Shown here in pieces: positions 16,891 through 25,075 of a DNA stretch of 37,499 nucleotides (positions within the stretch are counted from its first letter, which is position 1; the number at the start of each line of letters is the position of its first letter). The DNA comes from Aquificota bacterium. GTDB taxonomy: Bacteria > Thermosulfidibacterota > Thermosulfidibacteria > Thermosulfidibacterales > Thermosulfidibacteraceae. Below the pieces are notes generated by a model. The model worked only from the letters and a program-made list of their open reading frames with translations, was not told where the DNA came from and ran no database searches. The stretch spans positions 1 to 37,499 of the forward strand of contig WGAU01000030.1 of assembly GCA_015494645.1 (NCBI GenBank), written 5' to 3'. Both the position numbers and the translations under genes were made by a program.

Positions 16891-17081
16891 CCCCGCGACA
16901 CCACCTCGTGAATTTTTATCTCATCACCATCCATAAGCCATTTATCTTCAGTTATGGGCTTTCCATCCTTAAGCACAACCACATCTTCAGGATTTATGTG
17001 CAGATTGAGCAACAGCCTTTCCAGCTTCACCCTCCTCTCATCAACTTCAAAGATCCTATCCCTAAAAATCACTTTTATCAT
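16887..17081 (-). CDS. ttuB: Ubiquitin-like sulfur carrier protein (TtuB/ThiS/MoaD type)
   Basis: A 64-residue beta-grasp protein, coupled by ATGA to ttuA. Typical family stretches are VKLERLLLNLHINPEDVVVLKDGK (a MoaD/ThiS middle; the key part is NPEDVVVLKDG) and the ending LMDGDEIKIHEVVSRG. Such carriers are activated by adenylation of a C-terminal Gly-Gly and then carry a thiocarboxylate. Here the last two residues are Arg-Gly. The start has a strong site (GAGGAGGGG). The gene overlaps the upstream radical SAM gene by 20 bases. The partner activating enzyme (TtuC) is not in the window. Confidence 0.8.
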   Translation of the reverse strand: MIKVIFRDRIFEVDERRVKLERLLLNLHINPEDVVVLKDGKPITEDKWLMDGDEIKIHEVVSRG

Positions 17082-17991
17082 AACCCCTCCTCACCTTGGC
17101 TCCCTGAAAGGTATCAAGCTCTTCCAAGCGCTTCTTTATACAGTTTATAACCTCCGACTTCCTCAAGCACCAAACTGGAGCCACTAATCTATCCGCAGGC
17201 GCCTCTCCAGTCAACCTTTGAACTACAATATCAGATCTAAGATGCTCAAGAAATGCAACACACACATTAACATACTCATCCATTGTGAAAAGGAATAGCT
17301 CACCTTTGTTGTACATATCCTCGAGGGGAGTGTTCTTCAACACATGGAGACTGTGGATCTTAACTCCATCCACCGGTAGAGCCGATAGAAAACGGGCTGT
17401 TTCCACCATATCATCAAGATCTTCCCCTGGCAGACCGAGAATAACATGGGTACCCACAAGCACACCACGCCTTTTTTTTATCCTCAGAACCGCATCCACA
17501 AAGTGAGAAACTCCATGGCCTCTGTTTATAAGCTTCAATGTCCTGTAATGAGCCGACTGAAGTCCAACCTCCACCCACACCTCGTAAGCTTTTGCAAAGG
17601 ATTCCAGAAGATCCAGAACCTCTTCAGGCAAAAGATCGGGTCTTGTTCCCACCATCAGTCCAACTATGCGGGGATCAATTAATGCTCTCCTGTAAAGCTC
17701 CTCCAACCTTTCAACAGGGGCGTAGGTATTGGAAAAAGCCTGGAAGTAAACCATAAAAAGCTTGGCTTTGTATCTTTTCTCTGCGAATTCTATGCCCCTT
17801 CTTATCTGTTCCTCTATAGGAACATACGACGGAATGACCCCAGATCCTGTGTAATCACAGTAGATACACCCTCCCGGACCGATGCCGTTGATCCTGTGGG
17901 GACATCCCAAACCCAAGTTTACAGGTATCCTCTGAACTCTGACTCCGTACTTTCCCTTAAGATAAGCGTTGAAGGAGTAGTACCTATCCAT
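17062..17991 (-). CDS. TIGR01212-family radical SAM protein (YhcC-like)
   Basis: A 309-residue radical SAM protein. The N-terminus RYYSFNAYLKGKYGVRVQ and the cluster motif, in which three Cys are spread as LGCPHRINGIGPGGCIYC (about residues 29-46), are specific to the TIGR01212/YhcC group. Later marks are VEVGLQSAHYRTLKLINRGH and VILGLPGEDLDDMVET. The reaction is not established; the E. coli relative YhcC has no assigned function. It overlaps the agmatinase stop by eight bases and ttuB by 20, so it belongs to the same transcription unit. Confidence 0.85.
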   Translation of the reverse strand: MDRYYSFNAYLKGKYGVRVQRIPVNLGLGCPHRINGIGPGGCIYCDYTGSGVIPSYVPIEEQIRRGIEFAEKRYKAKLFMVYFQAFSNTYAPVERLEELYRRALIDPRIVGLMVGTRPDLLPEEVLDLLESFAKAYEVWVEVGLQSAHYRTLKLINRGHGVSHFVDAVLRIKKRRGVLVGTHVILGLPGEDLDDMVETARFLSALPVDGVKIHSLHVLKNTPLEDMYNKGELFLFTMDEYVNVCVAFLEHLRSDIVVQRLTGEAPADRLVAPVWCLRKSEVINCIKKRLEELDTFQGAKVRRGYDKSDF

Positions 17992-18820
17992 AGCGGGAAG
18001 AGAGGCTTAAGAGAAGCATAACCTCCCTCAAGATGGAAGCGCCCACCACAGCAGAATTTCCCGAAGGATCCCTTTCTGGACAGAGTTCCACAACATCTGC
18101 CCCTACAAGGTCAAGCCCCTTTAGAGATGCCAAAAAGTTCACAAGTTCCCTGTAGGAAACACCGCCCGGCTCCGGCGTTCCCACACCGGGACAGAAGGCT
18201 GGATCCAAAACATCCACATCCAAAGAGAGATACACCGGCCTATCGGACACAAGCTTCTTAATGTCATCCACACACGGCAAACTAAAAGGATGGAAGAAAA
18301 GGAATTTTTCCCTACAGTAACCAAATTCCTCCCTAAGGCCCGATCGCACTCCTACCTGACACACATCTACACCCAATTCCCTAACCCTTCTCATAACCGT
18401 GGCGTGGGAGAGCCTTTCCCCAAGATAAGTACCCCGCGCATCGGTGTGGGCATCAATATGTAAAACCACAAGGTTACTGTAAGATCCCGCGTAAGCTTCA
18501 ACAGCCGCAAGGGAAAGAAGGTGCTCTCCTCCGATACTAAGAACCTTTCTTCCCTCGCCCAAAAGCTTCTCAATCTCCTTCTTTATAAGCACCAGTCCCT
18601 TTTCTCTGTTGCCTATGGGAAGCTCAAGATCTCCAAGATCCCCTATGGATTCCTCCTCTATGTCCATATTTAAGTATGGACTGTAGGTTTCTATCCCATC
18701 GGAAACCTTTCTCACCTCAACAGGAGCGAACCTCGTGCCTGGTCTAAAGCTAACCGTTTCCTCAAAGGGAACCCCCAATATCACAACCTTCCCATCAGCC
18801 TTGGTTCCCAGAAACCTCAT
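17984..18820 (-). CDS. speB: Agmatinase/arginase-family ureohydrolase (SpeB-like)
   Basis: A 278-residue member of the binuclear manganese ureohydrolase family. Metal ligands are seen in GGEHLLSLAAVEAY, HIDAHTDARG (the DAHTD motif) and SLDVDVLDPAFCPGVGTPEPGG (the DVDVLDP motif; printed in parts). The closest pattern is agmatinase, which hydrolyses agmatine to putrescine and urea. In thermophiles, related enzymes can act on aminopropylagmatine to give spermidine directly; I cannot tell these apart here. No speA or speE gene is in the window. It starts within the CNNM gene (26-base overlap), with an AGAGGGAAG ribosome site. Confidence 0.82.
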   Translation of the reverse strand: MRFLGTKADGKVVILGVPFEETVSFRPGTRFAPVEVRKVSDGIETYSPYLNMDIEEESIGDLGDLELPIGNREKGLVLIKKEIEKLLGEGRKVLSIGGEHLLSLAAVEAYAGSYSNLVVLHIDAHTDARGTYLGERLSHATVMRRVRELGVDVCQVGVRSGLREEFGYCREKFLFFHPFSLPCVDDIKKLVSDRPVYLSLDVDVLDPAFCPGVGTPEPGGVSYRELVNFLASLKGLDLVGADVVELCPERDPSGNSAVVGASILREVMLLLSLSSRYG

Positions 18821-20048
18821 CTTCCCTCTCCACTTTTATCTTCCTTATACGCCTCCTCAAGGTATCCTCCACAGTTATTCTCCAGCCTTTACCGTAGCAA
18901 ACGCTCTCCCCTTTGAAAGGGACCCTGCCGAAGATGTGCATAACAAAACCACCGGCGGTATCCACATCCAAATCTTCAGGAGGCTCCTCTCCCAGAAGTC
19001 CAAGAAAATCTTCCAAAGGACACAATGCATCCACAAGGTAGGTCCCATCTCCCAAAGACTCTATCATTTCCCTTTCCTCGTCGTATTCGTCCCGTATTTC
19101 TCCCACAAGCTCTTCAAGAATGTCCTCCAAGGTAACAAGCCCCTCAACGGCTCCGTATTCGTTCACCACAATGGCCATGTCAATTCTGTTCTGCTGAAAC
19201 TCCCTCAACAGCTCCTGTACCGATTTTGTTTCAGGCACAAAATAGCAAGGTCTTATAAGATCTCTAAGGGCTTTTTCCTTTAACCCTTTAAACACAGGTA
19301 AAACATCTGTAATCTTTATATAACCTATGATATTATCCCTTTCCCCCTCATAAACGGGGATCTTAGAGTATCTGTGCTCTTTTACGAGAGTTTTTAACTT
19401 CTCAGGAGAGATGGATACCTCCACCATAAAGATGTCTGGTTCTGGAACCATTATCTCCCGCACTTGAAGCTCAGTAAACTCAAAGACTCTATATATCATT
19501 CTCCTCTCCTTCTCCTCCAGCTCTCCCCTGCTTTTGGCCTCATCCACGATAACCTTGAAGTCTTCCTCTTTAATTGCCACATCTTCCTTCCCAAAGACTA
19601 CCGTTACAAGATGACTTGCTCCCTCAAGCACCAGCCGCAAAGGAGCAAAAAACGCAGAGAGAAACCACAAAAAGGGAGAGGCTAAATAGGCCCATATACG
19701 ATTGTACCTAACCGCCACCACTTTGGGCAGGAGCTCCCCGTAGATCAGTAGGAAGAAGGTGGTTACAAAAACGGAAATCCCCACCCACTCTTCTCCAAAG
19801 GCATCCATAAATAAAGATGCAGACAGAGCCGAGATGGCCACGTTCACTATTTCGTTTCCCAAAAGCACCGTGGTGAGAAGCCTTTCTCTGTTGCGTAGAA
19901 GGGAAAGCATGATCCTTGAAAAGATGGTATTATCCCTGTCAAGGCTCTTAACTGCCACATCGTCAATAGAAAAGAAAGCTGTCTCAGATCCGGAAAAAAA
20001 GGCGGAAAGGTTGAAAAGCACGAAGAGGGCAATGATCTTAGCCCACAA
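18795..20048 (-). CDS. CNNM/CorC-type membrane protein (DUF21, two CBS, transporter-associated domain)
   Basis: A 417-residue protein with the full HlyC/CorC layout: a DUF21/CNNM membrane domain with about four helices (about residues 1-140, starting IALFVLFNLSAFFSGSETAFFS), then two CBS domains (REIMVPEPDIFMVEVS and VVNEYGAVEGLVTLEDILEELVGEI) and a C-terminal CorC_HlyC domain (PFKGESVCYGKGWRITVEDTLRRRIRKI in part). Relatives export or sense magnesium or cobalt; the haemolysin name is historical. The start is TTG at 20048 with a GGGGGAG site, and it overlaps the KtrB stop by 11 bases. Confidence 0.88.
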   Translation of the reverse strand: MWAKIIALFVLFNLSAFFSGSETAFFSIDDVAVKSLDRDNTIFSRIMLSLLRNRERLLTTVLLGNEIVNVAISALSASLFMDAFGEEWVGISVFVTTFFLLIYGELLPKVVAVRYNRIWAYLASPFLWFLSAFFAPLRLVLEGASHLVTVVFGKEDVAIKEEDFKVIVDEAKSRGELEEKERRMIYRVFEFTELQVREIMVPEPDIFMVEVSISPEKLKTLVKEHRYSKIPVYEGERDNIIGYIKITDVLPVFKGLKEKALRDLIRPCYFVPETKSVQELLREFQQNRIDMAIVVNEYGAVEGLVTLEDILEELVGEIRDEYDEEREMIESLGDGTYLVDALCPLEDFLGLLGEEPPEDLDVDTAGGFVMHIFGRVPFKGESVCYGKGWRITVEDTLRRRIRKIKVEREDEVSGNQG

Positions 20049-21372
20049 TGATCTCCCCCTCTGGATACCTTATCCTCTGGGTCTCGGCATCCTCCGCCAT
20101 GGCCACCACAGCGGTAAGGGGACCCACCCTTCCAATGAGCATAATAAGGGAAATGATGAGCTTTGAAACAGGGTGAAGAGAAGGAGTTATGCCTGTGCTC
20201 AGTCCAACCGTTCCAAAGGCGGAAACTACTTCAAAAGCCACCTTGATCAAAGACTGTTTCTCTATCAGCGAAACCACAAAAGTACCTAAACAGACCAAAA
20301 GCAAAGCCAGAAAACCAATGGCCACAGACCTGTGTATGATCTCATCGGAGATTCTGCGCTTGAAGATCACCGCATCTCTCTTGTTACGCACTATGGCTAC
20401 TACACTCAGTAAGATTACCAAAAAAGTGGAAGTCTTTATGCCCCCGCCGGTACCTCCCGGAGACGCACCGATAAACATAAGAATCATCAGAAAGAACCAC
20501 GTGGTCTCTTTAAGAGCGCTTATATCCACGGTGTTGAATCCTGCCGTTCTGGGAGTCACCGACTGAAAGAGGCTGGCCAAGATCTTCCCTTTAAAAGAAA
20601 GGTGAGAAAGCACATTGTTGCTCTCAAGGCCGTAAATCACCACGGTTCCAAGCAAAATCAAGACTGAAGTCATGAAAAGAACCACTCTGGTGTGAAAGGC
20701 CAATACGTAACGCTTGCCCTGCCGTTTGCTCAAAAAATACCTGTAAAGATCGTAAAGCACGGGAAATCCTATGCCTCCAGAAACTATGAGGAAACAAACC
20801 GTCAAGTTAACTACAACGGAGCTTGCAAATCTCGTAAGACTGTCGGAATAGAGGGAAAAGCCCGCATTGCAAAAAGCAGAAATGGAATGAAAGAAGGCCG
20901 AATAAACAGCACTTTCCCAGGACATTCCTCCTGCCAAAAAAGATACAGTCAAAAGCAAAAAGCCAAAGGCTTCTATAACAAAAGTGAAGAGGAATATGTG
21001 GACAAGAAGGCTTCCTAAGGTATCCATATCGTAAAAATTCAACGCATCCTGAAGGATAAGCTTCCCTCTCAAGGACATCCTCACGCCAAAAGCCACGGCG
21101 AAAAAGGCAGACAGGGTCATTATACCCAAGCCCCCAGCCTGTATGAGAAAGAGAACCACAAGCTGACCGAAATGGGTAAGGAAACTGCCCGTATCCACCA
21201 CCACAAGACCCGTTACACAGGTAGCTGAGGTGGCGGTGAAAAGGGCATCCACAAAAGACAAACCCTTCCCATCCACCGTAGCAATGGGAAGCATTAGCAA
21301 AAAGGTTCCAAAGAGTATGGCAAGGACAAAACTACCTATTATGATCCTTGACGGAGATAGACTACCCTCCAT
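20038..21372 (-). CDS. ktrB: Potassium uptake channel subunit KtrB/TrkH
   Basis: A 444-residue potassium translocation subunit of the TrkH/KtrB family. All four pore loops can be recognised, each with a selectivity-filter glycine: SATCVTGLVVVD (about residue 50), AFCNAGFSLY, TPRTAGFNTVDI and AFGTVGLSTGITP. Roughly eight to ten membrane helices are present, and a large N-terminal domain is missing, so KtrB is the closer name. The regulatory KtrA/TrkA RCK protein is not encoded next to it. The ATG overlaps the nrdR stop by 11 bases, with an AAGGAG ribosome site. Confidence 0.92.
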   Translation of the reverse strand: MEGSLSPSRIIIGSFVLAILFGTFLLMLPIATVDGKGLSFVDALFTATSATCVTGLVVVDTGSFLTHFGQLVVLFLIQAGGLGIMTLSAFFAVAFGVRMSLRGKLILQDALNFYDMDTLGSLLVHIFLFTFVIEAFGFLLLTVSFLAGGMSWESAVYSAFFHSISAFCNAGFSLYSDSLTRFASSVVVNLTVCFLIVSGGIGFPVLYDLYRYFLSKRQGKRYVLAFHTRVVLFMTSVLILLGTVVIYGLESNNVLSHLSFKGKILASLFQSVTPRTAGFNTVDISALKETTWFFLMILMFIGASPGGTGGGIKTSTFLVILLSVVAIVRNKRDAVIFKRRISDEIIHRSVAIGFLALLLVCLGTFVVSLIEKQSLIKVAFEVVSAFGTVGLSTGITPSLHPVSKLIISLIMLIGRVGPLTAVVAMAEDAETQRIRYPEGEIIVG

Positions 21373-21826
21373 TCTGCTCCTTCACCAGCTTCTTAAGAAC
21401 CTCCCAGAAATCGGATATATCCCTGAACTGCCTGTAAACTGAAGCGAACCTCACATAGGCAACCTCATCCACCTCCTTTATAAGCTCCATCACCCTCTCA
21501 CCTATTAAACTTGTGGGAACCTCCCTTTCCCCCAAATTGAGAAGATAACGCTCCACCTCGTCAACTATGCCTTCTTGCCTCTCCACGCTTACAGGCCTCT
21601 TCTCAAACGCCTTCCTTATCCCCGCCAAAAGCTTATCCCTGTTGTAAGGCTCCCTCCTACCGTCCTTCTTAACAACCATAGGCATGGTGTCATCTATGCG
21701 CTCAAAGGTGGTAAATCTTCTACCACAGGTCATACACTCCCTTCTCCTGCGTATGGAAAATCCATCCCTGCCCGTTCTGGTCTCCACTACCTTGGTATCA
21801 CCGGAAAGACAAAAGGGGCACTTCAT
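21362..21826 (-). CDS. nrdR: Transcriptional repressor NrdR
   Basis: NrdR represses ribonucleotide reductase genes in response to dATP/ATP. The 154-residue protein has an N-terminal zinc ribbon with CPFC and CMTC pairs (about residues 2-5 and 30-33), the RRRREC and RRFTTFER marks, and an ATP-cone domain beginning VVKKDGRREPYNRDKLL. The start ATG shares TGATG with the stop of the dCMP deaminase gene; the reading frame extends to a GTG one codon earlier. Placement with a nucleotide-metabolism gene (dCMP deaminase) and glyA makes a nucleotide-balance cluster. Confidence 0.96.
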   Translation of the reverse strand: MKCPFCLSGDTKVVETRTGRDGFSIRRRRECMTCGRRFTTFERIDDTMPMVVKKDGRREPYNRDKLLAGIRKAFEKRPVSVERQEGIVDEVERYLLNLGEREVPTSLIGERVMELIKEVDEVAYVRFASVYRQFRDISDFWEVLKKLVKEQNGG

Positions 21827-22269
21827 CACTTCACCTTGACCAGCTCCACCCCCGCCTCTTCAAGCATTTGGAGGGAAAGCTCGTCGGGATAGCCCTTCCT
21901 GTAATAGATGACCCTAACCCCAGCATTGATAAGCATTTTAGAACAAATCACGCAGGGGAAGGTAGTGGTGTAAATAGCAGCTCCTTTCACACTGACTCCG
22001 TGCAGGGCAGCCTGTATAATGGCATTCTGCTCTGCATGCAATCCCCTGCAAAGTTCGTGTCTCTGGCCCGAAGGGACTTTTAGCCGCTCCCTGAGACACC
22101 CAGTTTCTGAACAGTGGGTTATACCAGCAGGAGGGCCATTGTAGCCAGTAGCCAAGATCCTTTTATCCTTGACCAGAACCGCCCCCACCTTACGCCTAAG
22201 GCAGGTGGAGCGAGATGAGACAAGCTCCGCTATGTCAAGGAAATACTTATCCCAAGGAGGCCTTTCCAT
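21826..22269 (-). CDS. Deoxycytidylate (dCMP) deaminase
   Basis: A zinc-dependent deaminase that converts dCMP to dUMP for thymidylate synthesis. The 147-residue length is normal. The catalytic signatures are GLHAEQNAIIQAA (His-Ala-Glu, zinc ligand and proton shuttle) and PCVICSKM (two zinc Cys). CRRKVGAV and GYNGPPAGITHC at the N-terminus are typical of the dCMP subgroup. It is directly followed by nrdR (TGATG) and one base after glyA. Confidence 0.92.
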   Translation of the reverse strand: MERPPWDKYFLDIAELVSSRSTCLRRKVGAVLVKDKRILATGYNGPPAGITHCSETGCLRERLKVPSGQRHELCRGLHAEQNAIIQAALHGVSVKGAAIYTTTFPCVICSKMLINAGVRVIYYRKGYPDELSLQMLEEAGVELVKVK

Positions 22270-23550
22270 CTACTCCTTTCCCAAGGCCTTCCTGTACTGC
22301 TTGAGAAGATCCGGATAGAGAGGAAATCTCTCACACAGGGACTTAACCTTTTCTTTAACCTCTTTGCGCACCTCTGGCTTATCTATGTTTTTGAGAACGT
22401 AAGATATGAGATCGCCTATCTCCTCCATTTCTCCCTCGCCCATGCCACGAGTGGTCAAAGCCGGAGTTCCTATGCGAATTCCACTGGTAACGGTAGGTTT
22501 CTCAGGATCAAAAGGAATCATATTCTTATTTACCGTTATACCAGCCTCTTCCAAAGCCTTCTCAGCCACATTACCTGTAATGCCTATAGGCCTAAGATCC
22601 ACAAGCATGAGATGGTTGTCTGTGCCGCCTGAAACTATCCTCAAGCCGTGCTTGACAAGTCTGTTGGCAAGAACCTTTGCGTTCTTAACTATCTGCCTTT
22701 GATACTCCTTAAACTCTTCAGTAAGAGCCTCCTTCAACGCCACTGCCTTAGCAGCGATGACATGCATCAAAGGGCCACCCTGAATACCGGGAAAGACCGT
22801 CTTGTCTATATCTTTTGCGAACTCTTCTTTGCACATAATCAGACCGCCTCTGGGTCCCCTGAGGGTTTTGTGGGTAGTGGTGGTGACAAACTCACAGTAA
22901 GGAACGGGAGATGGATGGATTCCCGCTGCCACAAGACCAGCTATGTGGGCAATGTCAGCTATAACACACGCTCCCACCTCATCGGCTATTTTTCTGAAGG
23001 CTTCAAAATCTATAACCCTCGGATAGGCACTTGCCCCAACCACTATAAGCTTGGGCTTGTGCTCCTTGGCCAAAGCCCTAACCTGATCGTAATCTATAGT
23101 CTCAGTGTCCCTTCTAACACCGTAAAAGACCACGTTGTACAGCTTTCCGGAAAAGTTCACCTTGGCTCCATGGGAAAGGTGTCCACCATGGGCAAGGTCC
23201 ATAGCAAGTATGGTATCTCCAGGCTTCAACACTGCCATATAAACGGCCATGTTGGCTTGGGTACCTGAATGGGGCTGAACGTTCACATGTTCCGCTCCAA
23301 AAAGCTCTTTAGCCCTCTCAATAGCCAACCTCTCTGCAACATCAACGAACTCGCACCCCCCATAATAACGCTTTCCAGGATACCCCTCCGCATACTTGTT
23401 GGTCATTACACAGCCCTGAGCCTCCATTACAGCAGTGCTTGCAAAATTTTCGCTGGCAATCATCTCAAGCTTGTACTCCTGCCTCTCCAACTCCCCTAAA
23501 ATTGCCTCCGCTATTTCTGGATCTACCTCCCAAACCCTAAGATGCTTCAT
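22270..23550 (-). CDS. glyA: Serine hydroxymethyltransferase
   Basis: GlyA interconverts serine and glycine and loads one-carbon units onto tetrahydrofolate, with pyridoxal phosphate. It has 426 residues. Landmarks are EMIASENFAS near the N-terminus, NKYAEGYPGKRYYGG, the PLP-Asp region ADIAHIAGLVAAG, and the PLP-lysine motif TTTTHKTLRGPRGG. The full protein is intact. The start overlaps the rpiB stop by 14 bases and lies in the same run as rex, PII and rpiB. Confidence 0.97.
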   Translation of the reverse strand: MKHLRVWEVDPEIAEAILGELERQEYKLEMIASENFASTAVMEAQGCVMTNKYAEGYPGKRYYGGCEFVDVAERLAIERAKELFGAEHVNVQPHSGTQANMAVYMAVLKPGDTILAMDLAHGGHLSHGAKVNFSGKLYNVVFYGVRRDTETIDYDQVRALAKEHKPKLIVVGASAYPRVIDFEAFRKIADEVGACVIADIAHIAGLVAAGIHPSPVPYCEFVTTTTHKTLRGPRGGLIMCKEEFAKDIDKTVFPGIQGGPLMHVIAAKAVALKEALTEEFKEYQRQIVKNAKVLANRLVKHGLRIVSGGTDNHLMLVDLRPIGITGNVAEKALEEAGITVNKNMIPFDPEKPTVTSGIRIGTPALTTRGMGEGEMEEIGDLISYVLKNIDKPEVRKEVKEKVKSLCERFPLYPDLLKQYRKALGKE

Positions 23551-24010
23551 CTAAGCCTCCCTCCTCACAAACGGCTTTCTCTATCTCCTCAAGCTTTGAA
23601 AGCCTTCTTGCATGCCTTCCCCCCTCAAATTTTTCGGTAAGCCAAATTTTGACAATGGCTTCCGCTTTATCAGGGGAAAGCACCCTCCCACCCATACACA
23701 AGACATTAGAATCGTTGTGAAGACGGCTCATCCTGGCGGTGTACTCGTCATGGCACAATGTGGCTCTAATATTGGGAAACCTATTGGCAACTATGCTCAT
23801 GCCTATCCCCGTACCACAACAGAGGATCCCCCTATCTACCTCTCCCCTCGCAACGGCCCTCGCCACCTTGGCAGCGTACTCCGGATAGTCAACAGACTCT
23901 TCTGAGTGGGTGCCAAAGTCCAAGACCTCGTGGCCCAAACTTTGAAGCAGACTCTTAACAAACTCTTTGAGTCTGTAGCCCCCGTGATCAGAAGCCAGTG
24001 CTATTCTCAA
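23537..24010 (-). CDS. rpiB: Ribose-5-phosphate isomerase B
   Basis: RpiB interconverts ribose-5-phosphate and ribulose-5-phosphate. The 157-residue protein shows SDHGGYRLKEFV at the N-terminus, YPEYAAKVARAV, the catalytic Cys loop CCGTGIGMSI, and RASRLHNDSNVLCMGGR-like residues (RMSRLHNDSNVLCMGGR). It starts four bases inside the PII gene (ATGA). The fold is of the LacAB/RpiB family; the galactose isomerase subunit is excluded by the full motif set. Confidence 0.95.
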   Translation of the reverse strand: MRIALASDHGGYRLKEFVKSLLQSLGHEVLDFGTHSEESVDYPEYAAKVARAVARGEVDRGILCCGTGIGMSIVANRFPNIRATLCHDEYTARMSRLHNDSNVLCMGGRVLSPDKAEAIVKIWLTEKFEGGRHARRLSKLEEIEKAVCEEGGLDEAS

Positions 24011-24342
24011 ATGGCCTCCTCGCCCCTTTCTCCTGTTCTTATCCTAACAGCATCAAGCACATCCATTACCAACAGTGTCTCACTTCCAGCTTCCCTACCG
24101 GCACACTTCAAGAAAGCATCCACAACTTCATCCACCGCATCATCATGAACCACCGTCTCAACAAACAGTCGGGGCAAAAAGTCAGAAGAAATACCGAGCT
24201 CCTTGAGAGACGGATCCCCTCCCTCCACAAAATCGGAATACTTCACCTCTGTAACCACTATACCCCTAATACCTATCTCTTCCAACCTTTCCTTAAGCTC
24301 ATCCAGCTTAAAGGGCCTTATTACAGCCGATATCTTCTTCAT
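24007..24342 (-). CDS. Divergent PII (GlnB-like) signalling protein
   Basis: A 111-residue PII-family protein. The N-terminus MKKISAVIRPFKLDELKERL and the C-terminus AVRIRTGERGEEAI are near-identical to classic PII proteins. The T-loop, however, is changed: between TEVK and DFLPR the 19 residues keep the normal length but have no GFGRQ and no Tyr at the uridylylation position 51. The B-loop, normally TGKIGDGK, is one residue shorter and lacks its glycines and lysine. Therefore ATP and 2-oxoglutarate binding is doubtful, although the trimer core looks intact. It shares TGATG with rex and ATGA with rpiB. No ammonium transporter or glutamine synthetase is nearby, unlike standard PII loci. Confidence 0.85.
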   Translation of the reverse strand: MKKISAVIRPFKLDELKERLEEIGIRGIVVTEVKYSDFVEGGDPSLKELGISSDFLPRLFVETVVHDDAVDEVVDAFLKCAGREAGSETLLVMDVLDAVRIRTGERGEEAI

Positions 24343-24980
24343 CAGTACATCTTGGTGTTGACGAAAAAGGTCAAAACTTCCAACTCAATTCCCAAATCAA
24401 TATGTCTCACTACTACCCCCTTAGGCACGCTAAGCCTCACCGGTGCGAAATTCAGAATCCCCTTTATACCGGACTTCACCAAGGCGTCAACCACCCTCTG
24501 TGCCTCGGAAAAATGTACAGCCACTATAGCTATCTTTATCTTCTTCTTACGGATAACTTCTTCCATCATAGACGCATGGTACAGCTCACACCCCTCAGGA
24601 ACGGCTTTCTTTCTCTCCTCGTCTATCACCTTGTCAAAAGCAACACTTATCTTGAACCCATGCCGCTTGAATCCCTGATAGGAAAGAAGAGCTCTGCCAA
24701 GGTTGCCCACTCCCACAAGGGCCACCTCCCACTCCCGATCCAAGCCCATTATACGCTTCAGATCCTCTTTAAGATCCTTTACGTAGTACCCTACCCCCCT
24801 GGTTCCGAACTCTCCAAAGTAAGCCAGATCTTTCCTAATCTGGGCGGGATTTATACCGCATTTCTTTCCCAGCTCCGCAGAAGAGATAACCTCTACTCCT
24901 TCCTCTTCCAGCTCAGAAAGACAACGCAGGTAAAGGGAAAGCCTTGATATGGTAACCTCAGGAATCTTCCACTTTCTCAT
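24342..24980 (-). CDS. rex: Redox-sensing transcriptional repressor Rex
   Basis: Rex senses the NADH/NAD+ ratio and represses anaerobic or fermentative genes. The 212-residue protein has a winged-helix DNA-binding domain (about 1-80) with ISRLSLYLRCLSEL and GINPAQIRKDLAYFGEFGTRGVGY, and a Rossmann domain with VGVGNLGRALLSY (about 92-104). I chose ATG 24980 over GTG 24989 because it follows GGGGTGAGGGA and matches the family start. The promoter and a Rex operator lie just upstream (25002-25047), so self-repression is likely. The gene heads a long leftward run, and the upstream atp unit ends in a terminator. Confidence 0.95.
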   Translation of the reverse strand: MRKWKIPEVTISRLSLYLRCLSELEEEGVEVISSAELGKKCGINPAQIRKDLAYFGEFGTRGVGYYVKDLKEDLKRIMGLDREWEVALVGVGNLGRALLSYQGFKRHGFKISVAFDKVIDEERKKAVPEGCELYHASMMEEVIRKKKIKIAIVAVHFSEAQRVVDALVKSGIKGILNFAPVRLSVPKGVVVRHIDLGIELEVLTFFVNTKMY

Positions 24981-25001
24981 TTCCCTCACCCCACATAACT
25001 T

Positions 25002-25019
25002 TTGTGTACACTTTCACAA
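25002..25019. promoter_or_regulatory. Rex operator (TTGTGTACACTTTCACAA)
   Basis: This 18-base inverted repeat matches the Rex consensus TTGTGAAnnnnTTCACAA at 13 of the 14 fixed positions (read on the minus strand: TTGTGAAAGTGTACACAA). It begins 22 bases upstream of the rex start codon and covers the expected transcription start, overlapping the -10 box by one base. This is strong support for autorepression by Rex. Confidence 0.85.
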
Positions 25020-25047
25020 AAATAGCCCATAATAAAGGGGGCCTCAA
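25019..25047 (-). promoter_or_regulatory. Promoter of rex
   Basis: On the minus strand TTGAGG (25047-25042) and TATTTT (25024-25019) are separated by exactly 17 bases. The -35 box lies inside the hairpin of the atpE terminator and the -10 box abuts the Rex operator. The transcription start should fall near 25012. Confidence 0.6.
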
Positions 25048-25055
25048 GCCCCCTT
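25035..25055 (-). terminator. Intrinsic terminator of the atp unit
   Basis: Downstream of atpE on the minus strand, an eight-base-pair stem (AAGGGGGC with GCCCCCTT in the plus-strand reading) encloses a five-base loop, followed by TATTAT. The T-tract is weak, but stem strength and position after the last gene support a terminator. It overlaps the -35 box of rex. Confidence 0.75.
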
Positions 25056-25075
25056 CCAATCTTTTATCTACTTTC

